Positions 18,187 to 26,589 are shown, numbered from the stretch's first letter. The stretch: 64,000 nt of DNA from Paenibacillus sp. 1001270B_150601_E10 (GCF_015558675.1 NZ_JADMOL010000007.1:41946-105945), one strand, 5' to 3'. A program made the numbers and translations. The notes: a model not told the origin generated them from the sequence alone.

Positions 18187-18357
18187 TCACATCCAGCCAA
18201 TAAAAGAATAACTATCTCGACCTTGCCTTGAATTTAATAAAACATCACGAAGTGCTTCTTGTTGAATAGTTGGAACACCTTCAAGTTGCAAGCGACCATG
18301 CATGAATTGATCCATCAAGTTGCGATCTCTGAGTAAAGATTGAATCATTTCTTTCAT
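18187..18357 (-). CDS. comX: ComX pheromone precursor
   Basis: A 56-residue peptide. The ATG at 18357 has an excellent ribosome site (TTGGAGGGGCACAAT), so the longer in-frame extension to 18450 is rejected. The leader begins MKEMIQSLLRDRN; the C-terminus is GRDSYSFIGWM with a single Trp at position 55. In known ComX peptides a Trp close to the C-terminus is prenylated by ComQ and the last 5-10 residues are exported as the pheromone, so the mature signal is probably within the last 6-11 residues. A penultimate Trp is unusually close to the end. ComX sequences vary greatly, so the call rests on position between comQ and comP, size and this Trp. Confidence 0.88.
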   Translation of the reverse strand: MKEMIQSLLRDRNLMDQFMHGRLQLEGVPTIQQEALRDVLLNSRQGRDSYSFIGWM

Positions 18358-18439
18358 ATTGTGCCCCTCCAATTTCTCAAAATAGGAATTTAGAACTGCT
18401 TTTACATGTAATACTATCAAAGTCTGAATACAACATGAA

Positions 18440-18477
18440 CGCAATTTCAATTGTGTATTTCCACAATTGAAATTGCG
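18440..18477. repeat. Perfect 16-bp inverted repeat between comQ and comX
   Basis: Arms 18440-18455 and 18462-18477 are perfect inverse complements around a 6-nt loop. The element lies 33 bp after the comQ stop and about 83 bp before the comX start. No T-run follows on the minus strand, so a simple terminator is unlikely. It could be an RNA-processing or stabilising hairpin, or a protein-binding palindrome controlling comX. Confidence 0.8.
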
Positions 18478-18510
18478 GTTTCAAATAATAGTCCAATCAT
18501 CCCTTTAGAA

Positions 18511-19452
18511 TCAAGCCCCCAGCGTTTCAGGGGCTACCGCAAAGGTAAGCAAAAATTCTTCCATATAGCCCTTATTCTCCGGAATGGACTCAAAGCGCTT
18601 ACTAAACTCATGGAAATACATTCTCATTTGAACCTGTGCAAAAAGAATAGCTCCGTACTGTTCACATATTGCTTTAAAGATATCGAATTTTATATTGATA
18701 TCAGGAGGTAATTGTCCCTCCTCCATGTATGTCTTCAACCAGAGATTCTCGCCCTCTACACACTCCATTAGATATAATATAGGAAAGGTTCGCTTCCGTC
18801 TCTTAAAATCACCTTTCTCCGACCAATTAAAGATATCCTGACAATCATTATTCAATTGGGCTGACAGCCCCATATATTCGGCGTATTCTTCAACTAGATA
18901 GTGCCTTTCGCCCGATGCCATTAGTGCCCCAAGTCCACAAGCCATCACAAAAAGTGACGCGGACTTTTCTTTAATCATCTCTAGATATTTATCCGTATCT
19001 TCCACATCATTTTGCAAATCGGTCATCTGCCCGTTCAATGAACATAGCAGTTTATCTTGAACTAATTCTAAAGCTGACAGCCTTATGCTTGGTTCGTGAA
19101 GTGACTGAATCAATGATTGTTGTCCTACAAGTAAGAGCCCTACAGCTACGTTTAGCGCCTCTGCAGGTGGAATCTGCATCCAAGGCATGGATGGTGCATC
19201 TTGATCTTGGAGATCATCCAGTATATCTGAGCTCAAAATAAGAAGTTCCACTCCAGCCGCTACACGATATATGCTGTCTTCTGTTCCACCGAACCTATGG
19301 TAATGCCACACCGTTAATGCACCAAATATTTGTGGTTCCAGCAGCTTCTCTGAAATAAATTGATGAGCATATGCCCTCATCGGTGCCGTACGAAAATACA
19401 GGTCAGATAGTTCATGCATGTTTTGTTCAATTTGTTTTTTTACCTGCTCCAT
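18511..19452 (-). CDS. comQ: ComX isoprenyl transferase ComQ
   Basis: A 313-residue protein of the polyprenyl synthase fold. The first Asp-rich motif is DDLQD (residues 79-83) and the second is NDCQD (202-206), in the right order and spacing for ComQ-type enzymes. ComQ transfers a farnesyl or geranyl group to the ComX tryptophan. The length matches ComQ (about 300). The ATG has GAGGAGGGCCTAG in front. It is the first of comQ-comX-comP-comA, all on the minus strand. I found no clear ComA box or strong promoter just upstream. Confidence 0.9.
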   Translation of the reverse strand: MEQVKKQIEQNMHELSDLYFRTAPMRAYAHQFISEKLLEPQIFGALTVWHYHRFGGTEDSIYRVAAGVELLILSSDILDDLQDQDAPSMPWMQIPPAEALNVAVGLLLVGQQSLIQSLHEPSIRLSALELVQDKLLCSLNGQMTDLQNDVEDTDKYLEMIKEKSASLFVMACGLGALMASGERHYLVEEYAEYMGLSAQLNNDCQDIFNWSEKGDFKRRKRTFPILYLMECVEGENLWLKTYMEEGQLPPDINIKFDIFKAICEQYGAILFAQVQMRMYFHEFSKRFESIPENKGYMEEFLLTFAVAPETLGA

Positions 19453-19572
19453 CTAGGCCCTCCTCTTCATGAGCTGCCTCACATCCAATATAAAAAAAAG
19501 GCAACGGCCGACAAACCTATGATTATATTATCATATAAACATAAGTATAGTGCCATTGCTTATTATACCTCT

Positions 19573-19752
19573 TTACTTCAGATTTCGAGGTTTATTTTGT
19601 TTATCATCATTAAACTTGAGGTGATTAAAGCTAGATGAAGGTAGATGGTGTCGGCTCATCTTCTCAAATAGTGAAGAAAGCGCCCTCATTCGCATCCGAA
19701 CCAACGCCTCAGCTGGTGTTGCTACTTTATCCGACTTTCTTTCTGGGCTCAT
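19573..19752 (-). CDS. Small basic peptide of unknown function upstream of comQ
   Basis: A 59-residue ORF whose ATG at 19752 is preceded by an almost perfect ribosome site (AAGGAGGGACAGCAGG), which argues that it is translated. It is basic, lacks Cys, has no signal peptide or membrane helix, and shows a central VRMRMRALSSLFEKMSRHH segment likely to be helical, then a Ser-, Asn- and Lys-rich tail. It starts 63 bp after the end of the lantibiotic-dehydratase-C-like gene and ends 120 bp before comQ. It could be a precursor peptide for that enzyme or a small regulator. I do not recognise it. Confidence 0.6.
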   Translation of the reverse strand: MSPERKSDKVATPAEALVRMRMRALSSLFEKMSRHHLPSSSFNHLKFNDDKQNKPRNLK

Positions 19753-19815
19753 CCTGCTGTCCCTCCTTATCATGATGAATATGGTGAAGAAAGACGAATT
19801 AGCAGCAATATGATG

Positions 19816-20820
19816 TTATAGGGCCTTTGCGATGGATGCTTGTTTTGATTCATGACGATCCAGCCCTTGAAGCAACAAATATTCGAGCAAGTAGCGCTGA
19901 TAGCGATCAATGTGAAAGAGAGGGAACAAGGAATAGGACGTCTCCAGCAGCATGTGGTGAGCTAGAGCATGGCCGCTTGATCGGCGAGTTGCAATTGAGG
20001 CATTATGATCGGGGATCAACCCTTCATCCGTTAACGTGGAAACTGCCTTGTATAGTTCGCGTCGAGAAGCCGACCATCGTCTCAATATACGATCTGAGCC
20101 TGAATATCCCCCATCATCATGGGTATAGCGAAGCACTTCTTCAATCGTATCATCAATATCCCGGCGAAATTGCTCATCTGCATCCCGATATTGTCGTCTA
20201 ACCTGTTCTGATTCATGAGTGCTCATCAGATAGCGCTCGATTCTAACACGGGGCGCTTCAAGGCCGTTGCTTAAATTCATCTTCAAGTCATAGGTGCGAT
20301 TCGCAGCCATTAACCGTAAGATTCGCAAATATCGCTGCTTGCGATTCGAGCGCGTTGCTTCGAGTTCGCCAACGACCATTTCATAATTAAACGCATGAAA
20401 GCTATGTAAAAGTTCTTGCAGCACGCGGCTTGACTCTGTCAGCTGACTCGATGATTGATGCTGCAGCACTACTTGATGGTTGCACATAAGATCTCGCGAT
20501 ACCTTCTCTTTACGCGCTGGCTCCAGCCACTTGTCACACAGCTTGACATACCCTTGTGCGCTTAGCTCCTGGGCGGAAGGATATTTAGACAGGTAGGAGC
20601 ACAGCTTATCCTGTATCTCCTTGCATACGGAGGGATAGTAGGATTCTCGATCGAGCTCTGCATAGATCGCAACATGAGGACCTCGATCAAAGTCTCTCAG
20701 GACGTAAGCCCGATTAAGCTTGCCTTCTGCTTGAATGGAGCGAATGACGGGGCGTATGCCATCCAACAGCAAAGCCTCGTGTTCCTCTTCAAAATAATAG
20801 ACGCCAATACCTTTCCACAT
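19816..20820 (-). CDS. Stand-alone thiopeptide-type (lantibiotic dehydratase C-terminal-like) protein
   Basis: A 334-residue soluble protein. It opens with WKGIGVYYFEEEHEALLL, then VLRDFDRGPHVAIYAEL, which mirrors the W-x-Y...R-Y-x-D-x-G-P-H-L-R-x-R pattern of the thiopeptide_ocin / SpaB_C domain. Its C-terminal HALAHHMLLETSYSLFPL and IDRYQRYLLEYLLLQGL fit the closing helices of that domain. In LanB enzymes this domain eliminates glutamate from modified Ser/Thr; separate copies serve in thiopeptide and PEARL-type pathways. No LanB N-terminal part, cyclase or transporter is visible next to it. GGAGGTGGCG precedes the start. The fold assignment is moderate and the activity is unknown. Confidence 0.55.
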   Translation of the reverse strand: MWKGIGVYYFEEEHEALLLDGIRPVIRSIQAEGKLNRAYVLRDFDRGPHVAIYAELDRESYYPSVCKEIQDKLCSYLSKYPSAQELSAQGYVKLCDKWLEPARKEKVSRDLMCNHQVVLQHQSSSQLTESSRVLQELLHSFHAFNYEMVVGELEATRSNRKQRYLRILRLMAANRTYDLKMNLSNGLEAPRVRIERYLMSTHESEQVRRQYRDADEQFRRDIDDTIEEVLRYTHDDGGYSGSDRILRRWSASRRELYKAVSTLTDEGLIPDHNASIATRRSSGHALAHHMLLETSYSLFPLFHIDRYQRYLLEYLLLQGLDRHESKQASIAKAL

Positions 20821-21505
20821 CGAGTTATCGCCACCTCCGTTACTAACCGCAAGATCCTTTTTAAGCGATATTCGTAAAAGGCTTTATCCCTGAAAAGCGG
20901 CACTTGCGATTAAAAATCTGATCATCATCTGAGCTGTCGAGGTGCCTCCTTCAGCAGCATTCGACCCTATTCTATGTTAACAAATGAAAGATGCTGTAAG
21001 CGCGAGGGGGAGGCTGCTTACAGCATCAGTACTAGCAGCGGATAAACAGCGCCTTGGCTGTACGTGCAAGAGGAGAGGTTGCACGATCCTGACTGCAATT
21101 TTTGGAGAAGAGACTTACGTAACTGTTACCTTTTTCAATATCATCTTATCGAACTCTAAACCATTTTTCACCGACTTCCATACCCGTAATTACCGCAATC
21201 TTTTTGCGGAGCTGGTTTTGTCGAATCATCCGTTGTTTGCGCTTACATTTTCTTGTAATTAGACTTATCATGACGTTTATCATTGCGGAATATGCGGCCA
21301 TCAGCCTAGCACTCCTCCTCTCCTTGTCCTATATCCATTCGCCATTCATAGCCAAATATAACGATAGCAAGACCCATGTCCAGATACTTAGACACGGGTC
21401 TATTAGATGCTCATCTTCCTATACCAATTATAGAGATGTAGGTCTTATCATTTAGAGTTCCTTCCGAATCGATATCGTTCATCTCTAAGCGACCAACCTC
21501 TCATC
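20821..21505. other. Gene-free stretch with two hairpins between the LanB-C-like gene and gluconokinase
   Basis: No reading frame here has both a ribosome site and recognisable content. Two inverted repeats stand out. Arms 20990-21001 / 21016-21027 are a perfect 12-bp pair, about 170 nt upstream of the LanB-C-like start. Arms 21370-21380 / 21391-21401 pair fully, with one U-G, on the minus transcript, about 105 nt after the gluconokinase stop. Neither has a strong T-run. The first could be a leader element of the downstream minus-strand genes and the second a weak 3' end for gluconokinase. Confidence 0.5.
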
Positions 21506-23125
21506 TTATTTCTTCGTTTCATCCTGCCAAGTAGCAGCAGCCAGTTCGCGCTTAAGCTTTGATGCAAAGACAAAATCCCCCGCATCCGCCAAATGCCGAT
21601 AAACACGCTCATAGAGTTGGTACATATGACGATAGGTTTCCGTAATGCGAACGTCTGGAACAAACATTCGATTGAACTGCACAAGCTGCGCACCATCTCT
21701 GATGCTGGCTAACTTGCCAGCAGCCGTCATAGCCAAGATCGCTGCTCCATAGGCTGAGGCCTCAGGACTGTCCGGCAGTTGGACAGGCACCCCGAACAGA
21801 TCCGACATCATCGCAACACCAACCGAGGATTGCGTAAAGCCTCCAGAGGCGATCAGCGATTCATAAGCCACTGGAGGCTCTCCGAGAAGCTTGGCAATGC
21901 TGTATATCGCATACAGCATGCCTTCCGCTACTGCTCTCATCATATGGGCCTGATGATGCTGAAGACCAAGGCCAAAAAACACTCCTTGCGCGTCGGCATC
22001 CCAATGCGGGGCCCGTTCCCCAGACAAGAAGGGCAGAAACAGAAGCCCCTCCGCTCCGGCCGGCACACTTGCTATCGCCTTGAACATCTCATCATAGGGA
22101 GACAGCTTAGCTGCTTGAGAGGAGGCTATGATGGATGCTTCGCGTTCAATTGAAGGCGCTTCTACCTCCTCCAAAGTGAAAGAATGCTTGTAGCTTTGTA
22201 CATTTTCCTTGAACCATTGCAAGCAAACTGCTCCATTGTTGGTGGGGCCGCCTACGATCCACATGCCTTCTGTTATCGCATAGCAGAACGTCCTACCATG
22301 CTCATCGAGCTCAGGCTTATCCGTAATCTTGCGAACGGCACCGCTCGTGCCGATCGTGACAGCCATCTGCTTCGGATGGACAGCGCCGCTCCCGATGTTT
22401 GCAAGCGGACCATCGCTTGCCCCTACAACAACGGGCAAGGGCTGCTTCAATCCCAGCGCCGCTATTATAGAAGGCTGCATGTCTGTAAGCAGCATAAGGG
22501 GTGATACTGGCTCCGGCAGCTTCTGCTCCGTTATTCCGGCAAGCTGCAATGCCTCCTGATCCCAGGAAAAGGAGTGGATGTTGAATAATCCAGTACCAGA
22601 AGCCATCGAATAATCGGTAAGATACCGCCCAAACCATTTGAACAAAATATAATCCTTAATCGCTAAAAACTTGCTCGCTTGATGGAAGCAGGCAGCATCA
22701 TGCTTCTGCATCCAGATGAGCTTCGTTAGCGGCGTCATCGGATGCATCGGCGTCCCCGTGCGCTCATACAGCGCTTGAGCGTCTGAACGCTGCTTCAGCT
22801 GCTTCGCTTCCTCACTGCTCCGATTGTCGCTCCACAGCATAAGCGGTGTTAGTGGATGACCCTGCTCATCCACTGCAACCATGCTGTGCATGGCCGAGCT
22901 TAAGCCAATGGCTTGAAGCTCATCCGTTCCTATCTTTGCTATGAGCTCTTTCGTCGCGCTCATAACCGCTTGAAAGATATCTTCAGGGTCCTGCTCGGCA
23001 CGCCCCGGCCATGGAATCCGCGTCGAATAGCCAGCCTGTGACTTCTGTATCACTTGGCCAGCAGAATCAAAGGCGACTGCCTTTGTGCTGGTAGTCCCAA
23101 TATCTATCCCAATGAAGATTGTCAT
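21506..23125 (-). CDS. gntK: FGGY-family carbohydrate kinase, probable gluconokinase
   Basis: A 539-residue cytoplasmic sugar kinase. The phosphate-1 loop IGIDIGTTSTKAVAFD opens the protein. YSTRIPWPGRAEQDPEDI is typical of gluconokinases of the GntK type. GASDGPLANIGSGAVHPKQM with the TIGTSGAVR loop, and FLSGERAPHWD, mark the FGGY ATP-binding half, followed by ASGGFTQSSVG. The expected reaction is ATP-dependent phosphorylation of gluconate to 6-phosphogluconate. No gnt permease or dehydrogenase is adjacent, so the substrate is inferred from sequence pattern and could be another sugar acid or polyol. The ribosome site GGAGGCGGCAGGAC precedes the ATG. Confidence 0.82.
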   Translation of the reverse strand: MTIFIGIDIGTTSTKAVAFDSAGQVIQKSQAGYSTRIPWPGRAEQDPEDIFQAVMSATKELIAKIGTDELQAIGLSSAMHSMVAVDEQGHPLTPLMLWSDNRSSEEAKQLKQRSDAQALYERTGTPMHPMTPLTKLIWMQKHDAACFHQASKFLAIKDYILFKWFGRYLTDYSMASGTGLFNIHSFSWDQEALQLAGITEQKLPEPVSPLMLLTDMQPSIIAALGLKQPLPVVVGASDGPLANIGSGAVHPKQMAVTIGTSGAVRKITDKPELDEHGRTFCYAITEGMWIVGGPTNNGAVCLQWFKENVQSYKHSFTLEEVEAPSIEREASIIASSQAAKLSPYDEMFKAIASVPAGAEGLLFLPFLSGERAPHWDADAQGVFFGLGLQHHQAHMMRAVAEGMLYAIYSIAKLLGEPPVAYESLIASGGFTQSSVGVAMMSDLFGVPVQLPDSPEASAYGAAILAMTAAGKLASIRDGAQLVQFNRMFVPDVRITETYRHMYQLYERVYRHLADAGDFVFASKLKRELAAATWQDETKK

Positions 23126-23202
23126 GTCCTGCCGCCTCCGTTTGAAATTAAAATCATGTCTTTAAATCATTAACCAGTTTCACCTACTTCTCTTTATACA
23201 TC

Positions 23203-23231
23203 AAAAAAGAGGAAGCTGCATCGCCCCCTCT
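23203..23231 (-). terminator. Probable terminator after the 23258-23872 gene
   Basis: On the minus strand an AGAGG ... CCTCT stem (outer arms 23227-23231 and 23209-23213, with further weak pairing inside) is followed by six T residues (A-run 23203-23208). Confidence 0.55.
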
Positions 23232-23257
23232 ATGATAATAATACTTCAACTTTTTCC

Positions 23258-23872
23258 CTATTGCTGTGAACGCCTGATTTCAATGTCATCGATCCCCAAT
23301 TCATAGATCAGTTGATCCTCTGTATCGTATGCCCTTAGCTTTGCCTTTAAGCTGCCGCGTTCCACATCTTGTTTGGAATATTCTTTTACGACTTGATAGA
23401 TTCCAGATTGTGCATCAACTGGCTGTTCTCCTTCCAGCTCAGTGTAAAAAGCTAAACGCTTAATCTTTGGATCTGAAACCTGGCCAAGATAATAGTAAAG
23501 ATACTTGTTTTTGGATAGAGTAGTCATTCCATGGCGGAAGCTCAATAGAACATCTGGTTTGATCGGCATACTTACGGTACCCCCATGATTCGTCCAGAAC
23601 AAAAGTTGACGTTCTAAATGGACGGTATGGTACATCCCATGTGTTTCATCAATCAACAGGATGCAATGATAACCAGATGGTGATACCTGTTCAGAAACAA
23701 CTTTAGCTGGAGGCATCTCCATGCTTTGAACCCAGTCCTCTACTGCTTTTTCTTTGCTCCATGAAGTATGACCAAGCATGGTTACTTGCAAAGCAAACAA
23801 CAGCAACAGGATTATCCCGATTCGAATCATATGGCTCTGCAAACGGTTGTCTTTCAGCAGCTTCCTCATCAT
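23258..23872 (-). CDS. Membrane-anchored protein of unknown function
   Basis: A 204-residue protein with a basic start and one membrane helix (about residues 16-33, IRIGIILLLLFALQVTML), the rest predicted outside. The extracellular part has no Cys pair and no motif I recognise; it ends in a beta-rich segment (DTEDQLIYELGIDDIEIR). The start is 4 bp inside the end of the upstream gene (23869), with AGGGGGTGATGA as ribosome site, so the two are translationally coupled. Coupling suggests a shared surface function with the 23869 product. Confidence 0.6.
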   Translation of the reverse strand: MMRKLLKDNRLQSHMIRIGIILLLLFALQVTMLGHTSWSKEKAVEDWVQSMEMPPAKVVSEQVSPSGYHCILLIDETHGMYHTVHLERQLLFWTNHGGTVSMPIKPDVLLSFRHGMTTLSKNKYLYYYLGQVSDPKIKRLAFYTELEGEQPVDAQSGIYQVVKEYSKQDVERGSLKAKLRAYDTEDQLIYELGIDDIEIRRSQQ

Positions 23873-24345
23873 TCATCACCCCCTAATGGGATGCGGAAAG
23901 AGAAGGATTCACCATAGGATTGTTGATAGACCACTACTTCCTTCGTGTCCGAAGGCAATCCTTTGAACGTAAAGGAGCCGCGAGTATAAAACAAGCCTGA
24001 ATTTTGACCTCTAGTCGTAGACTGAAGCACTTCACCCTGATCAGTCCTTACGTTCAGGGAAAAAGGCAAATTCGGCTGCCACTGCACGCCTGCACTCCTC
24101 ACGAACACCGTGAAATGATCGTCCGCAACCGCGGCGCCTTTGATTTGAAACTTCTTCCCATAATAAGCAATCGTATCGGAATGAACATCAATATAAGTCC
24201 CATATTCATCGTCAGACTGTAAATCTTCTAAGTAAGGACCCACCCCACCTAAGCAAAAGATATAGGCTGCATATAAGGTGAGGATAAATAACACAATTCC
24301 TTCTATGGCTGTGAATACCCTGCCCACACGATGCCAACGCATCAT
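23869..24345 (-). CDS. Membrane-anchored protein of unknown function, coupled to its downstream neighbour
   Basis: About 158 residues: one N-terminal membrane helix (IEGIVLFILTLYAAYIFCLG) followed by an extracytoplasmic beta-rich domain (FTVFVRSAGVQWQPNLPFSL, TRGSFTFKGLPSDTKEVVVY). No catalytic motif is seen. The ATG at 24345 is spaced properly from an AAAGG ribosome site; the ATG at 24351 overlaps the epimerase stop as ATGA but lies directly at the site. Order is epimerase, this gene, then the 23258 gene, all overlapping, so they form one operon. Function unknown. Confidence 0.6.
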   Translation of the reverse strand: MMRWHRVGRVFTAIEGIVLFILTLYAAYIFCLGGVGPYLEDLQSDDEYGTYIDVHSDTIAYYGKKFQIKGAAVADDHFTVFVRSAGVQWQPNLPFSLNVRTDQGEVLQSTTRGQNSGLFYTRGSFTFKGLPSDTKEVVVYQQSYGESFSFRIPLGGDE

Positions 24346-24347
24346 GA

Positions 24348-25271
24348 TCATCCTTTCTTCACAACGTCGGACAGAGCAGTCTCCAGCTTCTTATATTGAA
24401 AAGAAAAGCCTTCTGCAAGAAAACGAGTAGGCAAGCAATTGCGGCCAGACAGCGCAAGCTCTGGATCTGCTCGCATAATGAGATAAGCGCCCATTCGCAC
24501 AAGTGGAGATGGCGCAGACGGTTGCCATCCCCGTCCCATTGCCTGCCGAAGGATGGACATAAACACCTTATTGGTCACAGGCTCTGTACCAGTCGCATTG
24601 TAAATGCCTGTCGCCTCCTCATGCTCCATCACATGATGGAACATTCGATTCAAGTCCTCGATGTGAAGCCAGCTAATGTACTGCTTGCCTGATCCAATCG
24701 TCCCGCCAGCCCCATAACGGACCAGCTTCATCAACGGTTCCAAAGCGCCTCCTTCTTTCCCAAGGGCAAAGCCGATTCTTAGCATCACCTTGCGAACGCC
24801 TGGAATCGATTTGAAAAAAAAGGCCTCTTCCCACATTTCGCATACACGAACGGAAAAGCCCTCTCCATGGGGAGATACTTCCTCGCATAACTGAGTGGTA
24901 TTGCCGAATATGGCAAGCGACCCTGCCTGTACCAGCACCTTCGGCTTCTGTTCAAGCTGCATCACCGCACGATCGATGGCCTGCACGGCATCAATTCGGG
25001 AAGTGATAATCTCACGCTTGTTCTTTTTCGTATACAAACAATTGACACTTCTGCCTGAAAAATTAATGATCGCATGTGCGCCTTCAAGCTCATTTTCCCA
25101 GCCCGTTAGACTGCGCCCATCCCAGTGGATATAACGAAGTCCATTGTGTAAACGCGTTTGCCCACGTGTTAAAATGCAAATCTCATAGCCGTGCTGAGTC
25201 AAAAAAGAAGCTAACGCCTGACCAAGGAAGCCTGTACCTCCAGCAAGCACTACCTTCATGGAATCCCCCAT
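24348..25271 (-). CDS. TIGR01777 family NAD-dependent epimerase-like protein
   Basis: An extended short-chain dehydrogenase fold of about 307 residues. The dinucleotide loop is VVLAGGTGFLGQALASFL. The family-typical YIHWDGRSL and IINFSGRSVN follow, then LRIGFALGKEGGAL and the C-terminal FSFQYKKLETAL. B. subtilis YfhF and E. coli YfcH belong here; the substrate is not established. The start at 25271 has an AAGGGGAGATAGAG ribosome site; an ATG at 25259, also with a site, would begin at MKVVLAGG, and longer starts are unlikely. It is the first gene of an operon with two membrane-anchored proteins. Confidence 0.85.
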   Translation of the reverse strand: MGDSMKVVLAGGTGFLGQALASFLTQHGYEICILTRGQTRLHNGLRYIHWDGRSLTGWENELEGAHAIINFSGRSVNCLYTKKNKREIITSRIDAVQAIDRAVMQLEQKPKVLVQAGSLAIFGNTTQLCEEVSPHGEGFSVRVCEMWEEAFFFKSIPGVRKVMLRIGFALGKEGGALEPLMKLVRYGAGGTIGSGKQYISWLHIEDLNRMFHHVMEHEEATGIYNATGTEPVTNKVFMSILRQAMGRGWQPSAPSPLVRMGAYLIMRADPELALSGRNCLPTRFLAEGFSFQYKKLETALSDVVKKG

Positions 25272-25491
25272 CTCTATCTCCCCTTTACATGCGGATCGAT
25301 TTGGTCGACTTGATGACATGCAAGCTGCCTTCCCTCTCGTTACAACGTATCCTACTTAAGTAGTACGCGACTTACAAGGGATTTGTTTCCATTTATATGA
25401 TTTTATATCCTTTTTATTGGCAGAACTTGTATGACCCTCATCAAACACGCTGCGCAGACCTTTCCTTTGTCGGACAATAGGTGAATCGCAC

Positions 25492-25520
25492 TTGTTCTTT
25501 TCCATTCCCTGTTCTATGAT
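25492..25520 (+). promoter_or_regulatory. Sigma-A promoter before the small basic gene and mqnB
   Basis: TTGTTC (25492-25497), a 17-nt spacer and TATGAT (25515-25520), about 30 nt before the start codon at 25550. Confidence 0.6.
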
Positions 25521-25549
25521 AGACTTCAATAACCTAGGAGGTGTTTTTC

Positions 25550-25762
25550 ATGAGTCGCAAAGCAAAACGAGACCGCCGCAAGCTTGAACGCGAGCATGCG
25601 TTGAACCCAGAGATCCGAAGAACCGTTTGGCAGAGAAAGCCATTCACCCAGGCTGTACCGAATAAGAAAGCAGAACAGCGCAGATCGATGTGCCGCAGGA
25701 AGGGGCATGACGATAGCGCTGTTTTTCGTATAATGTTACAATCTTTACATCTTTCATTCTAG
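25550..25762 (+). CDS. Small highly basic protein of unknown function
   Basis: A 70-residue ORF with a near-perfect ribosome site (TAGGAGGTGTTTTTC) before the ATG at 25550. The sequence is strongly basic (SRKAKRDRRKLEREH and KKAEQRRSMCRRKGHDD), suggesting nucleic-acid or ribosome binding. The promoter at 25492-25520 and the 20-bp gap to mqnB place it as the first gene of the mqnB-mqnD transcript. I do not recognise the family. Confidence 0.65.
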   Translation: MSRKAKRDRRKLEREHALNPEIRRTVWQRKPFTQAVPNKKAEQRRSMCRRKGHDDSAVFRIMLQSLHLSF

Positions 25763-25782
25763 TTTATAAAGGAGCTTTGCGC

Positions 25783-26589
25783 ATGACTCATTCGAGCCCT
25801 TCTCATTCTTTACATATGGATGCAAATGCTATCGCGAGCGTTACGGTCAAACGCGTTCTGATCATGACGTCTGTGGCAGCAGAGCGCGATGCTGTGCTGC
25901 GCGGACTTCAACAATCGGCTGCGACTCCATCGGCAGCTATGGGTTCCTCTCAGCTTGACATCCAGGAAAGTCAGACCGAAGCGAAACTTCAGGAAGCGAA
26001 TACACCAAGAGTGGAGTTCGACGTCGAGATTGCTGGAGTTGGAGCTGCAATGGCTGCCGTCCATACGACAAGAGCGTTGATGAGCAGCTCTCATCCCTAC
26101 GATCTTGTGATAAATGCAGGCATTGCTGGAGGCTTTGTCGGCAGAGCTGAGATCGGCTCGCTTGTCGTTGCCAGCGAGATCATTTGCGCCGATCTTGGCG
26201 CGGAAAGCGAAGAAGGCTTTATCAGCGTGGATGAGCTTGGCTTCGGCTCTGCTCGCATTCCCGTAAGCGAATCAATCGCTGCAAAGCTCGCAGAAGCTTT
26301 GCATGAAGCCCAATTAACAGCTGTTCATGCGCCGATCCTGACCTTGTCCACGGCCACAGGAACGAAGGCTTCAGCAGAAGAACTCCTCGTTCGCGTGCCA
26401 GAGGCCGCGGCCGAAGCCATGGAGGGCTATGGCGTAGCCGCTGCTGCCAAAACTTCATCCTTGCCTGTGCTGGAGCTTAGAGCGATATCCAATGCCATTG
26501 GCCCACGGGATCGTTCCGCATGGCGCATCGGCGATGCCTTGCAGGCACTTGAAGCTGCAAGTGCCGTACTAAAGGAGGTTTTACGATGA
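25783..26589 (+). CDS. mqnB: Futalosine hydrolase
   Basis: A 268-residue nucleoside-phosphorylase-fold hydrolase. RVLIMTSVAAERDAVLRGL opens the fold, VINAGIAGGF forms the purine site, and AEAMEGYGVAAAA carries the catalytic-site Glu region, then ELRAISNAIGPRDRSAW. MqnB removes the base from futalosine in the alternative menaquinone pathway. The overlap (ATGA at 26586) with mqnD makes the assignment firm against MTA/SAH nucleosidase. A low-complexity insert of about 40 residues (residues 45-80) separates the first strand from the next. The ATG at 25783 is eight bases after AAAGGAG. Confidence 0.9.
   Translation: MTHSSPSHSLHMDANAIASVTVKRVLIMTSVAAERDAVLRGLQQSAATPSAAMGSSQLDIQESQTEAKLQEANTPRVEFDVEIAGVGAAMAAVHTTRALMSSSHPYDLVINAGIAGGFVGRAEIGSLVVASEIICADLGAESEEGFISVDELGFGSARIPVSESIAAKLAEALHEAQLTAVHAPILTLSTATGTKASAEELLVRVPEAAAEAMEGYGVAAAAKTSSLPVLELRAISNAIGPRDRSAWRIGDALQALEAASAVLKEVLR

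Noticed and set aside
18358..18450. N-terminal extension of comX up to 18450
   Set aside because: The extension reads through the perfect hairpin and has no ribosome site, while the internal ATG at 18357 has an excellent one.
18462..19572. ComA box upstream of comQ or comX
   Set aside because: Only a single TTGCGG half-site (18473-18478) is present, inside the hairpin; no paired CCGCAA at the required spacing.
20984..21455. Plus-strand ORFs of 83 and 92 codons in the gap before gluconokinase
   Set aside because: No ribosome sites and random-looking composition; the region is better read as non-coding with hairpins.
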